From contig NC_053408.1 in the NCBI RefSeq assembly GCF_016859285.1, positions 13,169,213 to 13,233,212 of the forward strand: a stretch of 64,000 nucleotides of DNA, in the 5' to 3' direction. Under the pieces are notes generated by a model that saw only the letters and a program-made list of their open reading frames with translations, did no database searches and had not been told where the DNA came from. Position numbers and translations under genes: made by a program. Position 1 is the stretch's first letter. Each line of letters opens with the position of its first letter. This document shows positions 1 to 12,715 of the stretch, in pieces. This DNA is from Xiphias gladius (Eukaryota > Chordata > Actinopteri > Istiophoriformes > Xiphiidae).

Positions 1-1855
1 AAGATTAATTAGGGGCAGCTCTTTGCTTAACTCAGTCACACACTCTTCTACATGCAATGATGAAGATACAAAATGTGACGCAGACCAGTATATGTTTTTA
101 AAATTACTTTTTTGTTGAGCCATCCTCTAATGACCACTGGGCAGTTGGGGTCTCTCTTGGCAGCCTGGCATCTTTTCCCAAATGCTTGCACCTTTCCATC
201 ACTTTCCTGTTGCCCAAAGAGGGAATGTTACATTTGTATGCATTAACGGTGTCACAGAAAGCCTTCCACGTGTGAACATAATGACACAATAGCCATGCAA
301 ACTGGAAAACAAACCTTTATGACAGGAAAGTAGGAAATGGTGGCCACGCTGGAAGTTTGGCTTACTCTGTCCTGGTCATCCATTCTGCAGGGAAAGAAGA
401 GAATTCATATACAGGCTGCACATGAAAAAACCCTGGATAAAACTGAGAGGGTGATGAGAATGAGAGGATGATATACATTAGCGAGAGGGAAAGAGTCACA
501 AACAGTCACAAACATATGTCAGACATGTCACAGCTGGATGAAAATGTTTAATGTAAAAAACATTGTATTAATACTGATCCAAGTTTTTACAGTTTTGTAC
601 CAAAACTAAAGTCTACTGCTACTGGCAAACTTCAACCAGGTATTTCTATTATGCAGGTGTCTTTATGAGTGAGAAAGTAAGTCAGAATTACTAGTGTTAC
701 AAACACATAAAAGTGCACAAGAAATCCCAATACTAATGGATTTTTCAGATCAGATGATAAAAATATCCACATCTGTACAATTAGAGTTTAACCCGACCTC
801 TGAGCAACCTCTTGAATTCACATACATTTGAATGAACTAGCTGAGTCTGGTTAATGTGGCTAAGACACGAGATCTTACCAATACAATACCAATACCAGAT
901 TCTCTCTCTCTGTAGAAGCAGTCAGTCACTCCCATGAGCAGCACCCAGTAACCTCCGAGCACACATATGCCACATTCTTGTATAGTTGAGATTTTTTCCT
1001 TGTCAACTGTTCATTCTTCCGGAGACTTGGTGTTGTGCTCTCCCACTTCTAGCTTAACTCTCCCACTATTCTATTCTGAGCCATAACAGGCCCATGTGCA
1101 TCCCCACCATGAAACTGACAGGTGACAGCTGCATCGCCGTGGAAGCAGGGAGGGGCCTGGGACAGTGTGAAAACCAATCTGGCAGCAGGGACGGGCTGGT
1201 ATGAGAGACAAGATTTGGAATGTGTCCCAAACTGCAGAACTGCAGCGTGGATTGCAGAGGACGGAAACCAAAATAAATGAATGTGGTGCCGGGGAAGTAG
1301 AGTGGCATGTTGAAGACAAATGCGTAGCGAGGGGTGGGGCTCACTGTGTTAGAGGTTTGTGCTTTTCTGTAGAGTCATGCTGTCTCATCAGGATTCATCA
1401 GCATATTTGGTTCTGTACCTCAGATCACATGGTAGCATGTGTCTTGCACCTGCACTTCCTTTATGGCCCAGTTCTCATGTTTCATATAATAAACTTTGTT
1501 ATTATTGCATGTTATTATTAAAAATTGTACCCTGATGGCACTCTATTATATAATCGCATTTTACATTTAACATACAGTTTAAGTACCTTGATGCTAGATA
1601 AATATTTAATAGATGTACAGTATATAGTTGTTTTTGTATTTTTTTTATCACTTTGCCATTTTCTAATAATGAAATTTCTAAAAATATGCATAGGAAATTA
1701 GATTTTGTCTATCTTCTTAAATTCCTTATTTTCACGTTTTGAATTACCATGCAATTATTTTAATGGAGTCACCAAGGATCTATTTCTTAAATTTTCTACT
1801 TAATATGCAAAACTACTTCCTTACTGTATTTCTGTATGTATTTAGAAAAATAATT

Positions 1856-1920
1856 ATATATATATGTATATATATATATATATATATAATTATTATATAT
1901 TAAATATATATTATATTATA
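1856..1920. repeat. TA-rich microsatellite
   Basis: A tract of nearly pure alternating TA/AT with a few interruptions, flanked by AT-rich DNA. It is simple sequence without coding content. Confidence 0.85.
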
Positions 1921-4900
1921 TACTACTAGCACGACTATATAAAGTACCACTTTATTTATTTATGAAATATGACCTTTCCTTACTTTAAATTTCTACTCTC
2001 TGCCAAACGATTTGCTGTATGTACTGTATTTGCACTTTATATTTATGCATGTATATATGTATATAAGTTTATGTTTAACAATAAAATCACTCCAGGCACA
2101 AACTAACCTGACTGAAAACAATTCTTTTTCAGATTTTAAAATTAATCCTAAGCTTATTTAACTTCCACCTGCTGCAGCCTCCGTAACAAAGCTTCATTTT
2201 ACAGTTTATCTAAACTGTAGAGTTATTGTTGACCTTCATGAGACAACAATAGAGATGAATTTGAAGATAAAAATTCATGAGAAACATCTCACACGGAGCC
2301 TCCACAAGCCCTCGTGGGTGATCCAGAGGTTTGACATGGTTTGCCATCCACAGTCTATGTCAGTATCAACCACAATCCCAAGCTAGTGAGACACGGAGTA
2401 AATGAGAGAAAACAATCAAGTCTTTGTCAGAGATGAGAGCAGATACAACCTCATAGCTGCTGGGGTTACGTGGGTGTTGTGAACTATTTGGAAAATCTCC
2501 TTCTTAATCAGTGGGGGTCACTTGCTCTGGGAGGAGAAGACTTAAAATGCTAAAGAGGGATGAAGGGGAGGACAAACAGTGGGTTTGTGTACCACACAGA
2601 GTGCGCTTTGTGGCGCCCAAGGACTCTGGAGCATCATGTGAAGTTGGACGCAGAGCATGTTGAATGCATTGGCTGGGGAAAAATCCTCCCTCTCCATCAA
2701 CAAAAACATTTGCATGTCTCCGATATTCTCATGCCTTTTAATGTCAAAAAAAAAAAAAGACAATACATTTGACCTTGATAGGCAAAGTTGTGACGTAAGC
2801 CACTGTCTCAACTACACATTTGACTGCCTGCAAAGCTTTTCTAACGAGGACATGGGACTGCTTTATACAGTATATTTCATACGGCTATGAAAGTAAAGTT
2901 GGGCTTAGGAGACAGGAAAGTTGCCGGGTAAATACAGCTGGGACAAAGCTTTTTCACAGCTTGGCAAAGCTGAGAAAAAGTCCCCCAGTGGGCCTGTTAT
3001 ATTTCAGCCACAGATAATGCATCACATCAGCCATGATTCTTCATAATACTGTTCACCTTGAGCAACAGTGGTCTTTTTGTTTAATGAATGGAAAATTACT
3101 GTAAAGTTATCAAATGAGTGGAAATACAGATATTATATACTGATATACTATTCATACTGAAATACACTCAAATATCTCTCTGAAACAGTGCTGTTAAATT
3201 GTTCAAGTGATACTCAAAATTAAATAAGACATAAATCATAATAAAGATGCCATATTGCTTTACCTGACTAATTGTGCCTGCCTGCTGGCTGCTTCAAGCT
3301 CCATCACTTGGCATGCTGCCTCACAGCATCTCCTCCGGCTTGGCTGCCCTCTTCCTGGCTACCACGAGCTCCTGTTGCCCAAACAGTCACAACGCTCTCC
3401 TGCTATACTCCGCTTCTCTCCTCGTACGTGTGAATCTCCCTCTCTGTTTCTCACTGTTTCACTCCGTTCGGACTTGTGGCAGCAGCGTTCGACCGGCGAT
3501 CTACCTACGCTGGCCGTTAACACGCAGTCCTCTCCTCTGTCCTCTAACAGTGCACTCTCTGTGAGCCCCTATTCCCCCCTCTTCTTCTTCTTTTTCTTCA
3601 GTGTCCCTCCCTCTTACCCTGCCCTTGACAGCCTCTCTGTCTTTAGCTGAGTGTGGGTTTGTGACTTAGGAATTTACAAAAAACAGCTGTTCTTTCATTC
3701 TTCTGCTCTGCCCCTTGCATTATTAGAATTTCATTTCTCAGGATCTAGCTTTATAAAGATTAAAGATTTGGATTCCAGTCTTGAATTATCACCCCTGATA
3801 AAGGCCTATCCATTCCGAATATGAACAGCTGAGTTCAAAGGCTTGAAGGCTTTGTTTCGCTTGCAAACTGAGAAACAGAGTCTGTATAATATAGCGAATA
3901 ATCAAATCTAGATGCAAAGTATATATTGAAGCTGTAATAGAACAGTTTAATTCAACATTTCCAGTAAACTTATCATTTGTGAGTATTGAGGAAAAGAAGA
4001 ATTTTGAGTTAAAGCAGCAGGAAAACAGAACAAAATAGCATATATCTATTTAAAGTTAAAAAGTATAAAGTAAACTCAAAAATCCTTACAGTTTATTGTA
4101 AAGTACACGCAGAAAATCTACTTACAAGATACCTAATGTAACATTTAAATATCAGACATAATTCCACTGATTTATAATTACTCAGTCTAGACTTCGATGG
4201 TCTCCATAATCGAGCAAAAGCATTTTTCCAGATGGTAGGCTCTTATTTAGTTTTTCTGCTGCACTGAGTCAGCGTCTTGTGGAGCTGTTCTTCAAATATT
4301 CTCAAGATAGAAACTGAAGTGTGCACCAATGCACTTGACTTGCATCTGGTACACAGGAAAGATGGTGCTCGACTAATCCAGCAGTAAGAAAAAAACAGCT
4401 GTGCAGCGCTTTAAGGTGAGAGGGGTGGGAACATTTCTAGTCATGAATAATATCAAAAATCTAGACCGAAAGCAATCAAAGGAAAAGTGAAAGCTGACAC
4501 TCAGCAGCGGGCCACTACACATGCCTCAGGAGAGCTGGCGTAATTGCTGTACAAGAGCAAGATATCAGAGGCATTTTAAGTGCTATGAGAACAGGGAAGA
4601 TAGGGGAGAAGTCAAGTCTAAAATTGGTCTTACGGGATAGCAGCCTATAGTCCTGAATGGTTGAAGGCACACTATTCAAATATAACTACTCTGACACAGA
4701 CCCAAGGCTGTGTATAAAACGCTTTTTTTGCTCAAAATCATACAGCCCTTGAAACACAATGCACTGCAGGTATGGCACAAAACACTCAGGCCATTGCTCA
4801 GCGCTCAAATTGTAATCATGCCATCTTATAATTAGTATCTCACATGTCCAGGCCATTTGCTTTCAACCAGGAAGGTCGTGACCTCAGATGCCCAGGATGT

Positions 4901-5894
4901 CAGGGTTCTCACAGGGGACACATCAGTCTGCCTACAGATATTTACGACCACTCCCATTTAGCATGCTTCACAATAAGCCCTGTTGACTGACAGCTGCGTG
5001 GCTACTTATTATCTCCTGTTACACACTGAACAGCCTGTGGGGCGCTCTCATTCAGGAAGCAGGAACAGCGGCTTCAAGGCTCATGGGAAATGTGGTTCCT
5101 GACAAAAGCCACTTAGCTGGTGCCAGAGCACAACAATAAATAACGGTCCACATTAACCTGTAATATATGGAGCCTCAAATTGTTCAGTATTAAATGGATA
5201 AGAGATTTTGTAATAATTTTGTAAAAATAAGTGAAATCCTGCACTACACACTGTGTTTTCAAGTATGCTCCAAATTGATTTTTCAAATCAGCATTTGTGA
5301 TTTTCAGTCTTTAGCAAGGTTCTGGTACAATGAACTACAAGGTAAAAAGTTATTCATTGCAATTATTTTGATATACAATAGATAAAACTGATTAGTTGGA
5401 TTAGTCTAAAAATGCTATGTAAGATGAAGAAATTGAATTTGATATAATAGAAAGTCATAATATTTGTAATATTTTCTTTTAATATTGAGGAAATTAATGA
5501 TTCATCATTACTGGAAATTGAACGTTACTCCGACTTATTTACACGCTGTAACAACATTTCCATGTATCATGTTTACTTGAATGTGTTCCAGATGGAACAT
5601 ATATGAAGGGGAGAATATTACATGCAGACATTGTCAAATCCAAGTCAACATACTGTTCATACTGTGTACGAAATGGTCAGGCCTCTGTGCTGTACTGACA
5701 GCAAGAATCCAGCAGGTGGCACTGTTTAATAATTTTGTACATCACATACAGCTCGTACTGACAGTTATAATTAGGAAAAAATATTAAAATTAAAAAACTA
5801 TTTAAAGTAGAAGGTAATCAATATATCAAATTGGCTAAAGTACACAGAAAAGCTTTATAATGCACAACTGGCCAAACACGGTTATTCACAGGTG

Positions 5895-6055
5895 AACCAA
5901 CAACCCAGAAAGACAAGTTTGCAGTAGAGTAACAAGTGTAATATTTCCAGAGTTAAACTATAAAGTAGCATTAAATGCTCAAGTACCTCAAAATTGTACT
6001 TGAATATAATACTTAAGTACTTCGATTTCTCCAAATGTGTACATAAATATACAGA
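5895..6055. repeat. Partial copy of the 'CTCAAGTA' fish repeat
   Basis: The stretch contains blocks such as GCTCAAGTACCTCAAAATTG and TACTTAAGTACTT. I recognise these as the terminal part of a very common fish interspersed repeat, which elsewhere in this window ends in a 'CTTTCCACCACTG' block. The same family recurs at 24,935-25,350, 55,185-55,290 and 57,262-57,935. This copy is incomplete. The family assignment is from memory and not checked against a repeat library. Confidence 0.6.
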
Positions 6056-6759
6056 AATGATAAACCAGTGAAGTTTTACCAGTGTCCACATGCATTATTG
6101 TTTTTCAAAATAGTCTTCATGGATTAAAGGCACAATCTGTGATCCAAAATAAAAACAGCAGCCCCACTTTCTAAAATACTGTAATTACACAACAGGGAAA
6201 ACCAGTTATTGCACTTACATGTGTTTTAATACAATTACTAGCTCCAGACACTTCAGTACGGCTTGGATTGTGTTTTTTGATAATGTTAAACATACGGTAT
6301 GTTTCCGTCAGTAATGTCTGGACTTTTGACGATTTATAGGGGTTAACATGTAATAGATTTATATTTTGTATCAAGAGGATAAAGAAAAAACAAAATACAG
6401 AATGTTCATTTTTATCACTTCTAACACTTCTATAATATGCATGAGTAAACTTGCAGTTAATATTTGAGGTTACACATAAGAAAGGCCCAATTTTGGTAAC
6501 TGGTGTGTTGTGTTTAAATTAGTACACACAGAATATGCTTTGGGCAACCCATTGTAACATTTGCAAGGTTTCTCATTTTGCTTTTCACATTTGATGGTTT
6601 GCTGAAAAAAGCTGGTAAGAAATCAGTCAAATCACCTATTGAAATGATTTGCTTTCACTATTTACTGTATATGGTTCGCTCCCTTCAGTACAACTAGTTT
6701 GAAATGGTACAGGTGTTGCAGCAGTAACCCATAAACAGGCCTTAAACCAGTATATCAGT

Positions 6760-6807
6760 AGACATATGCCTATGTATATATATATATATATACATAGGCA
6801 TATGTCT
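6760..6807. repeat. Perfect 48-bp palindrome with TA core
   Basis: The 17-base arm at 6,760-6,776 (AGACATATGCCTATGTA) is repeated as its exact reverse complement at 6,791-6,807. A 14-base alternating TA core lies between them, so the whole 48 bp is its own reverse complement. It lies in intergenic DNA. Confidence 0.95.
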
Positions 6808-7559
6808 ATGAGAGAGGAACATGTAACTAATGCTCCCACCAGGCCATGTTAGACTGTAGACAGTTTGAACGTTGGCCAGTGCCTACATGACGGTAAATCT
6901 GCTGGGACCAATAGTGTTAGAGTAAATGAGTGCTTCATATCATTGATAGAGTGGTGTTGGACCAGATGGGAATAATATCAAGGGAACCCACTGAGTAGAT
7001 TTAAGTTAGAACCAGCTACTGAACGCAGCTCATCAAGCTGCCGCACAAGTGTTCAGATGGTGTTAAATAATAAAGAAAACATGTCAGTGCCCTCTCATCA
7101 AACAGAGAAAAACTGATATTTATCTTATAATGATGTTATGAAAAAATACTTTTGCCACTTTATTTATTTCACAGTCAAATGTTGGTTCATAAGGAAGACA
7201 AGAAAATGCTCTGTTTTGCTTTATTTTCTGTAAAACAGTTAAACTTTGATTCTGAGTTTTTGATTGTATTCAAAGTCTGTATTGTTTGCAAAGCAGCAAA
7301 AAGTGGGACACTCTCCCCTACATCCTACATGTGCTGCTATATGTCACTTACTAGCTCATACCACTTTGCTCATGACACGGGCTTAGAGTTACCACTAACT
7401 CACATGCCTAGCATAAGCTCACACATCCAGACACAAACATGTAGGGCGCTGGTTCTCTGGGTGTGATTATTCTTGGATCATGGTCTCCAGTTTGTTCGCT
7501 TCGTCCACGATGGATGTCTGTACCTGTCATATAGGTTTAACTGTCGAGCTTATTGACTG

Positions 7560-8445
7560 TAAATCTTCACTTCTACTCATCATAGGAACCACAGCATAAA
7601 TCACATTTAGTTGACCCAGATTACCTAGGACCAGAATGATGGGAAGAGAAGAGTATGGAGAAGGAAAGGAACGGCTCATGATCTGAAGCATTCCACATCA
7701 TCTGTCGAACATGGTGGAGGCAGTGTTATGGCATGGGCTTGTATGGTTGCCAAGTGAACTGGGTCACCAGGGTTTACTGATGATGTGACTGCTGATAGAA
7801 GTAGCAGGATGAATTCTGGAGTGTACAGGGCTCTACTATCTGCTCAGATTCCACCAAATGCTGCAAAACTGATAGGAAGGGTGTTCACAGTACAGATGGA
7901 TAATGACCAAAAACCTACTGCGAAAGCAACCCAAGAGCTTCTCAAGGCAAAGAACTGGAATAGTCTTCGATGGCCAAGTCAGTCACCTTACATCAGACCA
8001 ATTGAGCATTTTTTCCACTTACTGAAGACAAAACTGAGGGCAGAAAGACCCACAAAAAAATCAGCAATTGAAGGCAGCTGCAGTAAAGGCCTGGCAAAGC
8101 ATCTCAAGGGACATACAGCATCTGTTGATGTCCATGGCCTCCAGACTACTGGTAGACATAGACTGCAAAGTAGTAAATCACAACTTGAGTGTTAAAACTA
8201 ATCCTTATATTTAAAATTATGTTGGTTTGTCCATTTACTTTTGACCTCTTAAAATGAGAGACTGTGTATGAAAATGGCTGTAATTCCTAAAAGATTAGTG
8301 CGATATTTTTTTCAAATCCCTTGAATTAAAGCTGAAAATCTACACCTGCATTACATCTTTCTGGATTTTTCTCAAATCCATCGTGGTGATGCATAGAGGC
8401 AAAATTACGAAAATAGTGTCACTGTCCAAATACTTATGTACTGTA
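7560..8445 (+). mobile_element. Decayed Tc1-type DNA transposon, 5' part lost
   Basis: An open stretch at 7,785-8,195 encodes the C-terminal half of a Tc1-family transposase. The motif from DND (about residue 45) to PIE keeps the exact 34-residue D-to-E spacing of the DD34E catalytic core, followed by an HFF..LK segment and a WPSQSP block. After about 8,050 the similarity (a KAWQSISR block) jumps to another frame, so at least one frameshift is present. Upstream bases to about 7,660 show further transposase-like codons interrupted by stops. The 3' end, CACTGTCCAAATACTTATG at about 8,420, resembles a Tc1 inverted-repeat end. I found no matching 5' end. The copy is inactive. The start coordinate is approximate. 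Confidence 0.85.
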
Positions 8446-9468
8446 AGTCCAATGTTCAATCTCTTCTAGCTCTGATTTTGGGAAATAGTTTTTTCAGCCA
8501 GACATGACCTTCATTGTACAATATGTAAGAGAAATGAGAGAGGCTCTTCTTGTAGCTTGTTAAATGAGGTTGCATGAGGCATTGAATGTTTTGTGTTTGT
8601 CCGTGTGCCCCACTTTAAGTCCCCGTAAAGCTTATACTTTAGGTGTGAAGGCGGCAGGAGTTGAGGCCCACCTCTCAATGTAGGAAAGTGATCTTCAAGC
8701 TGGAGCCTCTCACATATCAAAGTGAGCCCCTTTCACCCAGAGCAGAGCGAATCTCACCCCTGCTTCTTTACTCAGCTAAATCCAGAGAGGATCAATGCTG
8801 TGAGCACTTTGCACTGTGCGCAGCCTTAATTTAGCAACACAAAAAGGCTTTCATCCATTTGGGAATGATCACAGACACACAAAACTGAAGCAGTGAATGT
8901 GGTCAAATGCAATTTAATTTTAAATTGTTATCAGTGGAAAATTTGCACGGAATTCAGTCAATTTCGATGCTTTATCTGTGTGAAAGTTTTGCAATATCAC
9001 AGAAGTATTAAACCTTAAATATGACAAAAGTGAATGTGTACAGCTATAAATTATAAAAACAATAAGAGAGAATATTTTGGTTTAAATAAATATTTTATTT
9101 CAGATTTCATAAGGTCACACAACTCTCAACTTTCATAAATATCCTTATCAGTTTATAAATATTCAATATGAGACTGTAGAACCACGCATAAAGTATATAA
9201 TACAGGTGTATTGGACGAAAAAGTAAACAAAAATAGAAAAATATTTCTCAAGAAACTATGACAACTATAAGTACAATAAATGTTTTTCTTTTAACAGCTC
9301 CCACAAAGAGAATAGAACTGATAAATGTTTTATTAACTGTGATTACAAATCATTTCATGTATTAAATAAGAATGACAGGAGTATGTGAATAAAACATAAG
9401 CCAACCAAGTGTCAAAACTTGACTGTCGCATCATCAGCACAGATTTGTTCAGTTTTAGTTACAGCACT

Positions 9469-11211
9469 TCATTCTGTTTTCCTCAGTATCGTGCATGAGG
9501 ACTGAATTCCAACCCAGAAACCAGGAAGAATCTTCTTCTCGATAGTAGTCTTAACTTTATGCAACAGCTTTACCTCCCTCTCTGCTCCCTCACCAGTCAC
9601 AGCATAAAAGCTTATAATCCCTGCAGGCTGGTCGATGTAAACTCCAATTGTGGAGCAATGTGGGACATTGCTTATGTCTTTGTTTAGACCATTGAACCAG
9701 ATCTGGTAACGTGTTCCTGACCAACACAGACCCCAGGACTCCTCATTTTCTCCTAGGCCACTTGGCCCAGAATTTGCCCTCCTTCCTGCTCCTTCATAGG
9801 TGGCTCCAATTACCACCCATCCTGAGTATTCCACCTCCCAGTAAGCCCTCATGTTCCAAAGGCCCTCTTTGCACACCACCTTTGAAGAAAATAAGAAAAA
9901 AAGGAGGAAACAAGATAAAACTCGTTTCTTAACCAGATAGCCTGTAACTGTCGTTGTATTATTTTCTATCTTACCTGTGGAGAGTACTCATATCTCTCTG
10001 GTCTATCCAGGACAGGACAAACCTCCTCAGTTCTACGACACACCTTAGACCCGCTGTCAGAAATCCACAACATCTTATTGGCAGTCTTATCATCCAAAGA
10101 CAAATTCATCCAGTCTACAGGAGAAAATTAAGCAATAATAGGTTTTTTTCCGAATTAACTATCAATAAATCTTGCAAAATATATCGAGCATTAAATTATT
10201 TGAGAAACAAAATCTGCTCGTACACTTCATGAGCTCAGCTCTGCTTGTTGGATCTTGGATATCCGGCACATAAACTGAAACTCTTTCTGCAAGGAAAACA
10301 ATAAGGCTTAAATACAGAAAGGACTAATGCTCTCATAAGCATTAAATCATGAAATCCATACCTGTATTTGTCTGTTCATTCTTGCTGGATTTCATTTTCT
10401 TCCCTAAAAAATGTAATGGCCAAAGGTTAAACTGCAAGAAGGTGTAGAGTTGTTTCCTGTTTCATACAAACACATGCCACAACCCGCCAGCAATTTTCGA
10501 CATAACAATGTGATGAGGAATTTTAGCATTTAAAGAGGCTATATGTGAGTTTACTCTTGATATGCTTCTATTTCTATCACTTCTTTTCTTCTACTGAAGT
10601 TAGCATGCTAACCAGCTAGCCCTGTCCTGTTCCATTTTGTCACTTTCTGATAGCGAATCACTGTAGAGTCCAGTCTGCCCCCAGTCTAACATGAGAGGAT
10701 GAAGAAGTAGCTCTTCTCACAGGGTGTATTCTAACCTCTTGTCTGGTAAATGCAACAATTGTTGGGGCTTTTGTCAAGCGACCATTATCAACACCACCCG
10801 CTCCCGGCAAGAAACCATGTTCGGCGACAGAGGAAACTCACATGTAGCACTTTTAAAAAGCATTTTTCCCCCCCACAGAATATAGTGTCTAAGGTATTCC
10901 AAATTCTTTTCAGTAATTGTAAGTGAGGCCATTGATATGACACAACTCATGTAAAGGTGTAACATGGCAATGACATGGATAATGGAGGAAATATCACAAC
11001 AAATTGTGCTATGTCAGGCATTTTAATGCTGTAAATGTATGAAGAATTTGAGAAATTTGAAAACACACTACTACATTCTATGTTTGTTACAATACAAATG
11101 TATTAATTTTCATATTAAATGTAATAATCTTGCATTACATTGTACAAACGTTGTTGTACCTGGTTTGCTGGTCTCGGAGAGGATTATTGTAGAATTAGGG
11201 CTGGTGGGCAT
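9469..11211 (-). CDS. Stand-alone PRY-SPRY (B30.2) protein, copy A
   Basis: Five coding exons, each with GT-AG introns: 11160-11211, 10362-10403, 10224-10286, 9975-10114 and 9469-9879 (708 nt, 235 residues). The start is the MPTS codon at 11,211. Residues 1-51 are a short, low-complexity, probably disordered tail. Residues from about 52 carry the PRY segment ([16 protein letters not shown], then LDRPERYEY), and the last exon carries SPRY with [40 protein letters not shown] and LPGFWVG. PRY-SPRY modules bind other proteins; in fish they usually sit on TRIM, NLR or stonustoxin-type proteins. None of those partner domains occurs here. The function is unknown. A possible poly(A) signal (AATAAA on this strand) is at about 9,328-9,333. 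Confidence 0.88.
10538..10848. mobile_element. Candidate MITE in intron 1 of PRY-SPRY copy A
   Basis: The left edge GCTATATGTGAGTTTACTC (10,538-10,556) matches the reverse complement of the right edge (10,830-10,848) at 17 of 19 bases, giving terminal inverted repeats around about 270 bp without coding content. The interior includes a 'GTTAGCATGCTAACCAGCTAGC' type block (near 10,600-10,620) common in fish repeats. This fits a non-autonomous DNA element. The flanks share a rough TTTAAA(G/A)AG, which may be a worn target duplication, but the alignment is not clean. Confidence 0.6.
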
Positions 11212-11304
11212 CTCAAGGCTGTGTGCTAATAATCCACGTCGAGATGCTTCAAAATCCTTTGATTCATCCAAAGTGAAGGTGCAAAGTCTTCTTCCTCCAC
11301 TTGA

Positions 11305-11312
11305 CTTTTATA
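11305..11312 (-). promoter_or_regulatory. TATA box of PRY-SPRY copy A
   Basis: TATAAAAG on the minus strand, about 94 bp upstream of the start codon at 11,211. This suits a short 5' UTR of about 60-70 bases. The two sister genes have TATA boxes at comparable places. Confidence 0.7.
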
Positions 11313-12715
11313 CCCTCAGTAAATATGGGGCAGGAGGGCTTTTGGAGTGTCTGAAGGAGGTGTTGGGGTCAGTTGAACAGCTCCTCAGCAGGGGGTCAAG
11401 GGATTGGATGCACTTGACTTTGACATATGGATATGAGTGAGGCTAACACATCCATCTGACACCTCTGAAACTTTAGGAGTCTGTTCAAAAGAGCAAGAAG
11501 ATGGACGCAAACATGACTGAAAGTAGAATACAGAGACTGGTCTTGTCAGTGCTGTCAGCACGAGTGGGATAGCTGGAAGCAGAATCCATCAAATGACGAC
11601 CCCTCAGTGAAACTAAATAAAGAAGATGTTAAACTAAGAGACAGATAATGATCTCTGGCCCTCATGATTCATCTATTTTTAATTTCTACACCTACCAAGA
11701 CTCTATATATGTGAAAAGTGAGTTACCAGGTCTTGCATCAAGTTCATCAATATTTATTTGAAAAGTAAAACCATATTTTAATAAATAGGATTTATTATTG
11801 CAACATTTTTCACATGTATCCTCAAGTTGAACACAAAGACCACCATAAATCACATTGAAATCTTTGCTGGTGCCAATATGGAGATTCACAGGAGGATAAC
11901 GGGTGCTTGGTTGACTGACACCAGCTCTGTAGATGCAGGAGCAGTATGTGAGCAAAAGTGGGGTTTAGTGCATTTGTTTGTTTTTGTCAAATACAATTAT
12001 GCATCAACTATGCACATAGTATGTGATGCTAAGTGCCCACTTTAAGGAATCAAAATGTGAGCTTATGCAAAATATCTGTCTCCTTAATTATCAGTGTTCT
12101 TTATAAGTCAACTGATAAAGGACATGAATTCAGTACATTGGCAGCACTACTTTTTGGCTGTCACAATGTTAATATTTGTATAAACAAACCAAGACGGAAC
12201 ATGTATTACTCAGTGTTTTATTATTTATTTAATTTTTTGCATATTTGACATTCTGCATACATTCATACCAAACTAGGAATCCCTATACATACTTAGCAAA
12301 CAATAACAATGGAGAAAAAAATCAATATATATATATATAAATATATCAGTATAAACCTTGAGTGGTCCTGTGCTTGCAGGACAGTCCAAAAGAGTGGAAG
12401 TTCAAAGGGGAATCCCTACTTGATTGCACTTTGTTCCCTTCATTGAAATGCACTAAACCATTCAATGTATATGTGCCCCAGAGACACTTTATATGAGGAA
12501 TATATCTAATGTATACAAATGCTATAATTGTGATGTGCATAGGATTCATATTTTTGTAAGCCTATGCTGTCCTGGTACATGTTCCAATGACATGTAAGAC
12601 AAATGTTGGTGGTGACCAATGTTGCTATCTTCTAGTCATTTCATGTTTAAAGTTGCCATATTGGTAGCTTTAACACTGACTTTTAGATATGATCTAATAA
12701 TGACAATCCAGTTCT

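Larger units (their letters stand above)
1..7480. other. Intergenic DNA without a supported gene
   Basis: I see no chain of exons with splice sites and no protein similarity here. The sequence is AT-rich with many stops in all frames. It holds a TA-rich tract near 1,855-1,920, a pyrimidine-rich stretch near 3,390-3,650 that opens a chance reading frame, a partial fish repeat near 5,895-6,055 and a perfect palindrome at 6,760-6,807. A distal exon or enhancer of a gene outside the window cannot be excluded. Confidence 0.6.

Noticed and set aside
1066-1521. Overlapping open frames on both strands
   Set aside because: Short, no splice context, no recognisable motif and no codon signal; typical chance frames.
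3255-3650. 131-codon open frame, rich in Ser, Leu and Pro
   Set aside because: It follows a C/T-rich low-complexity stretch, which is naturally stop-poor; no domain and no supporting exon structure.
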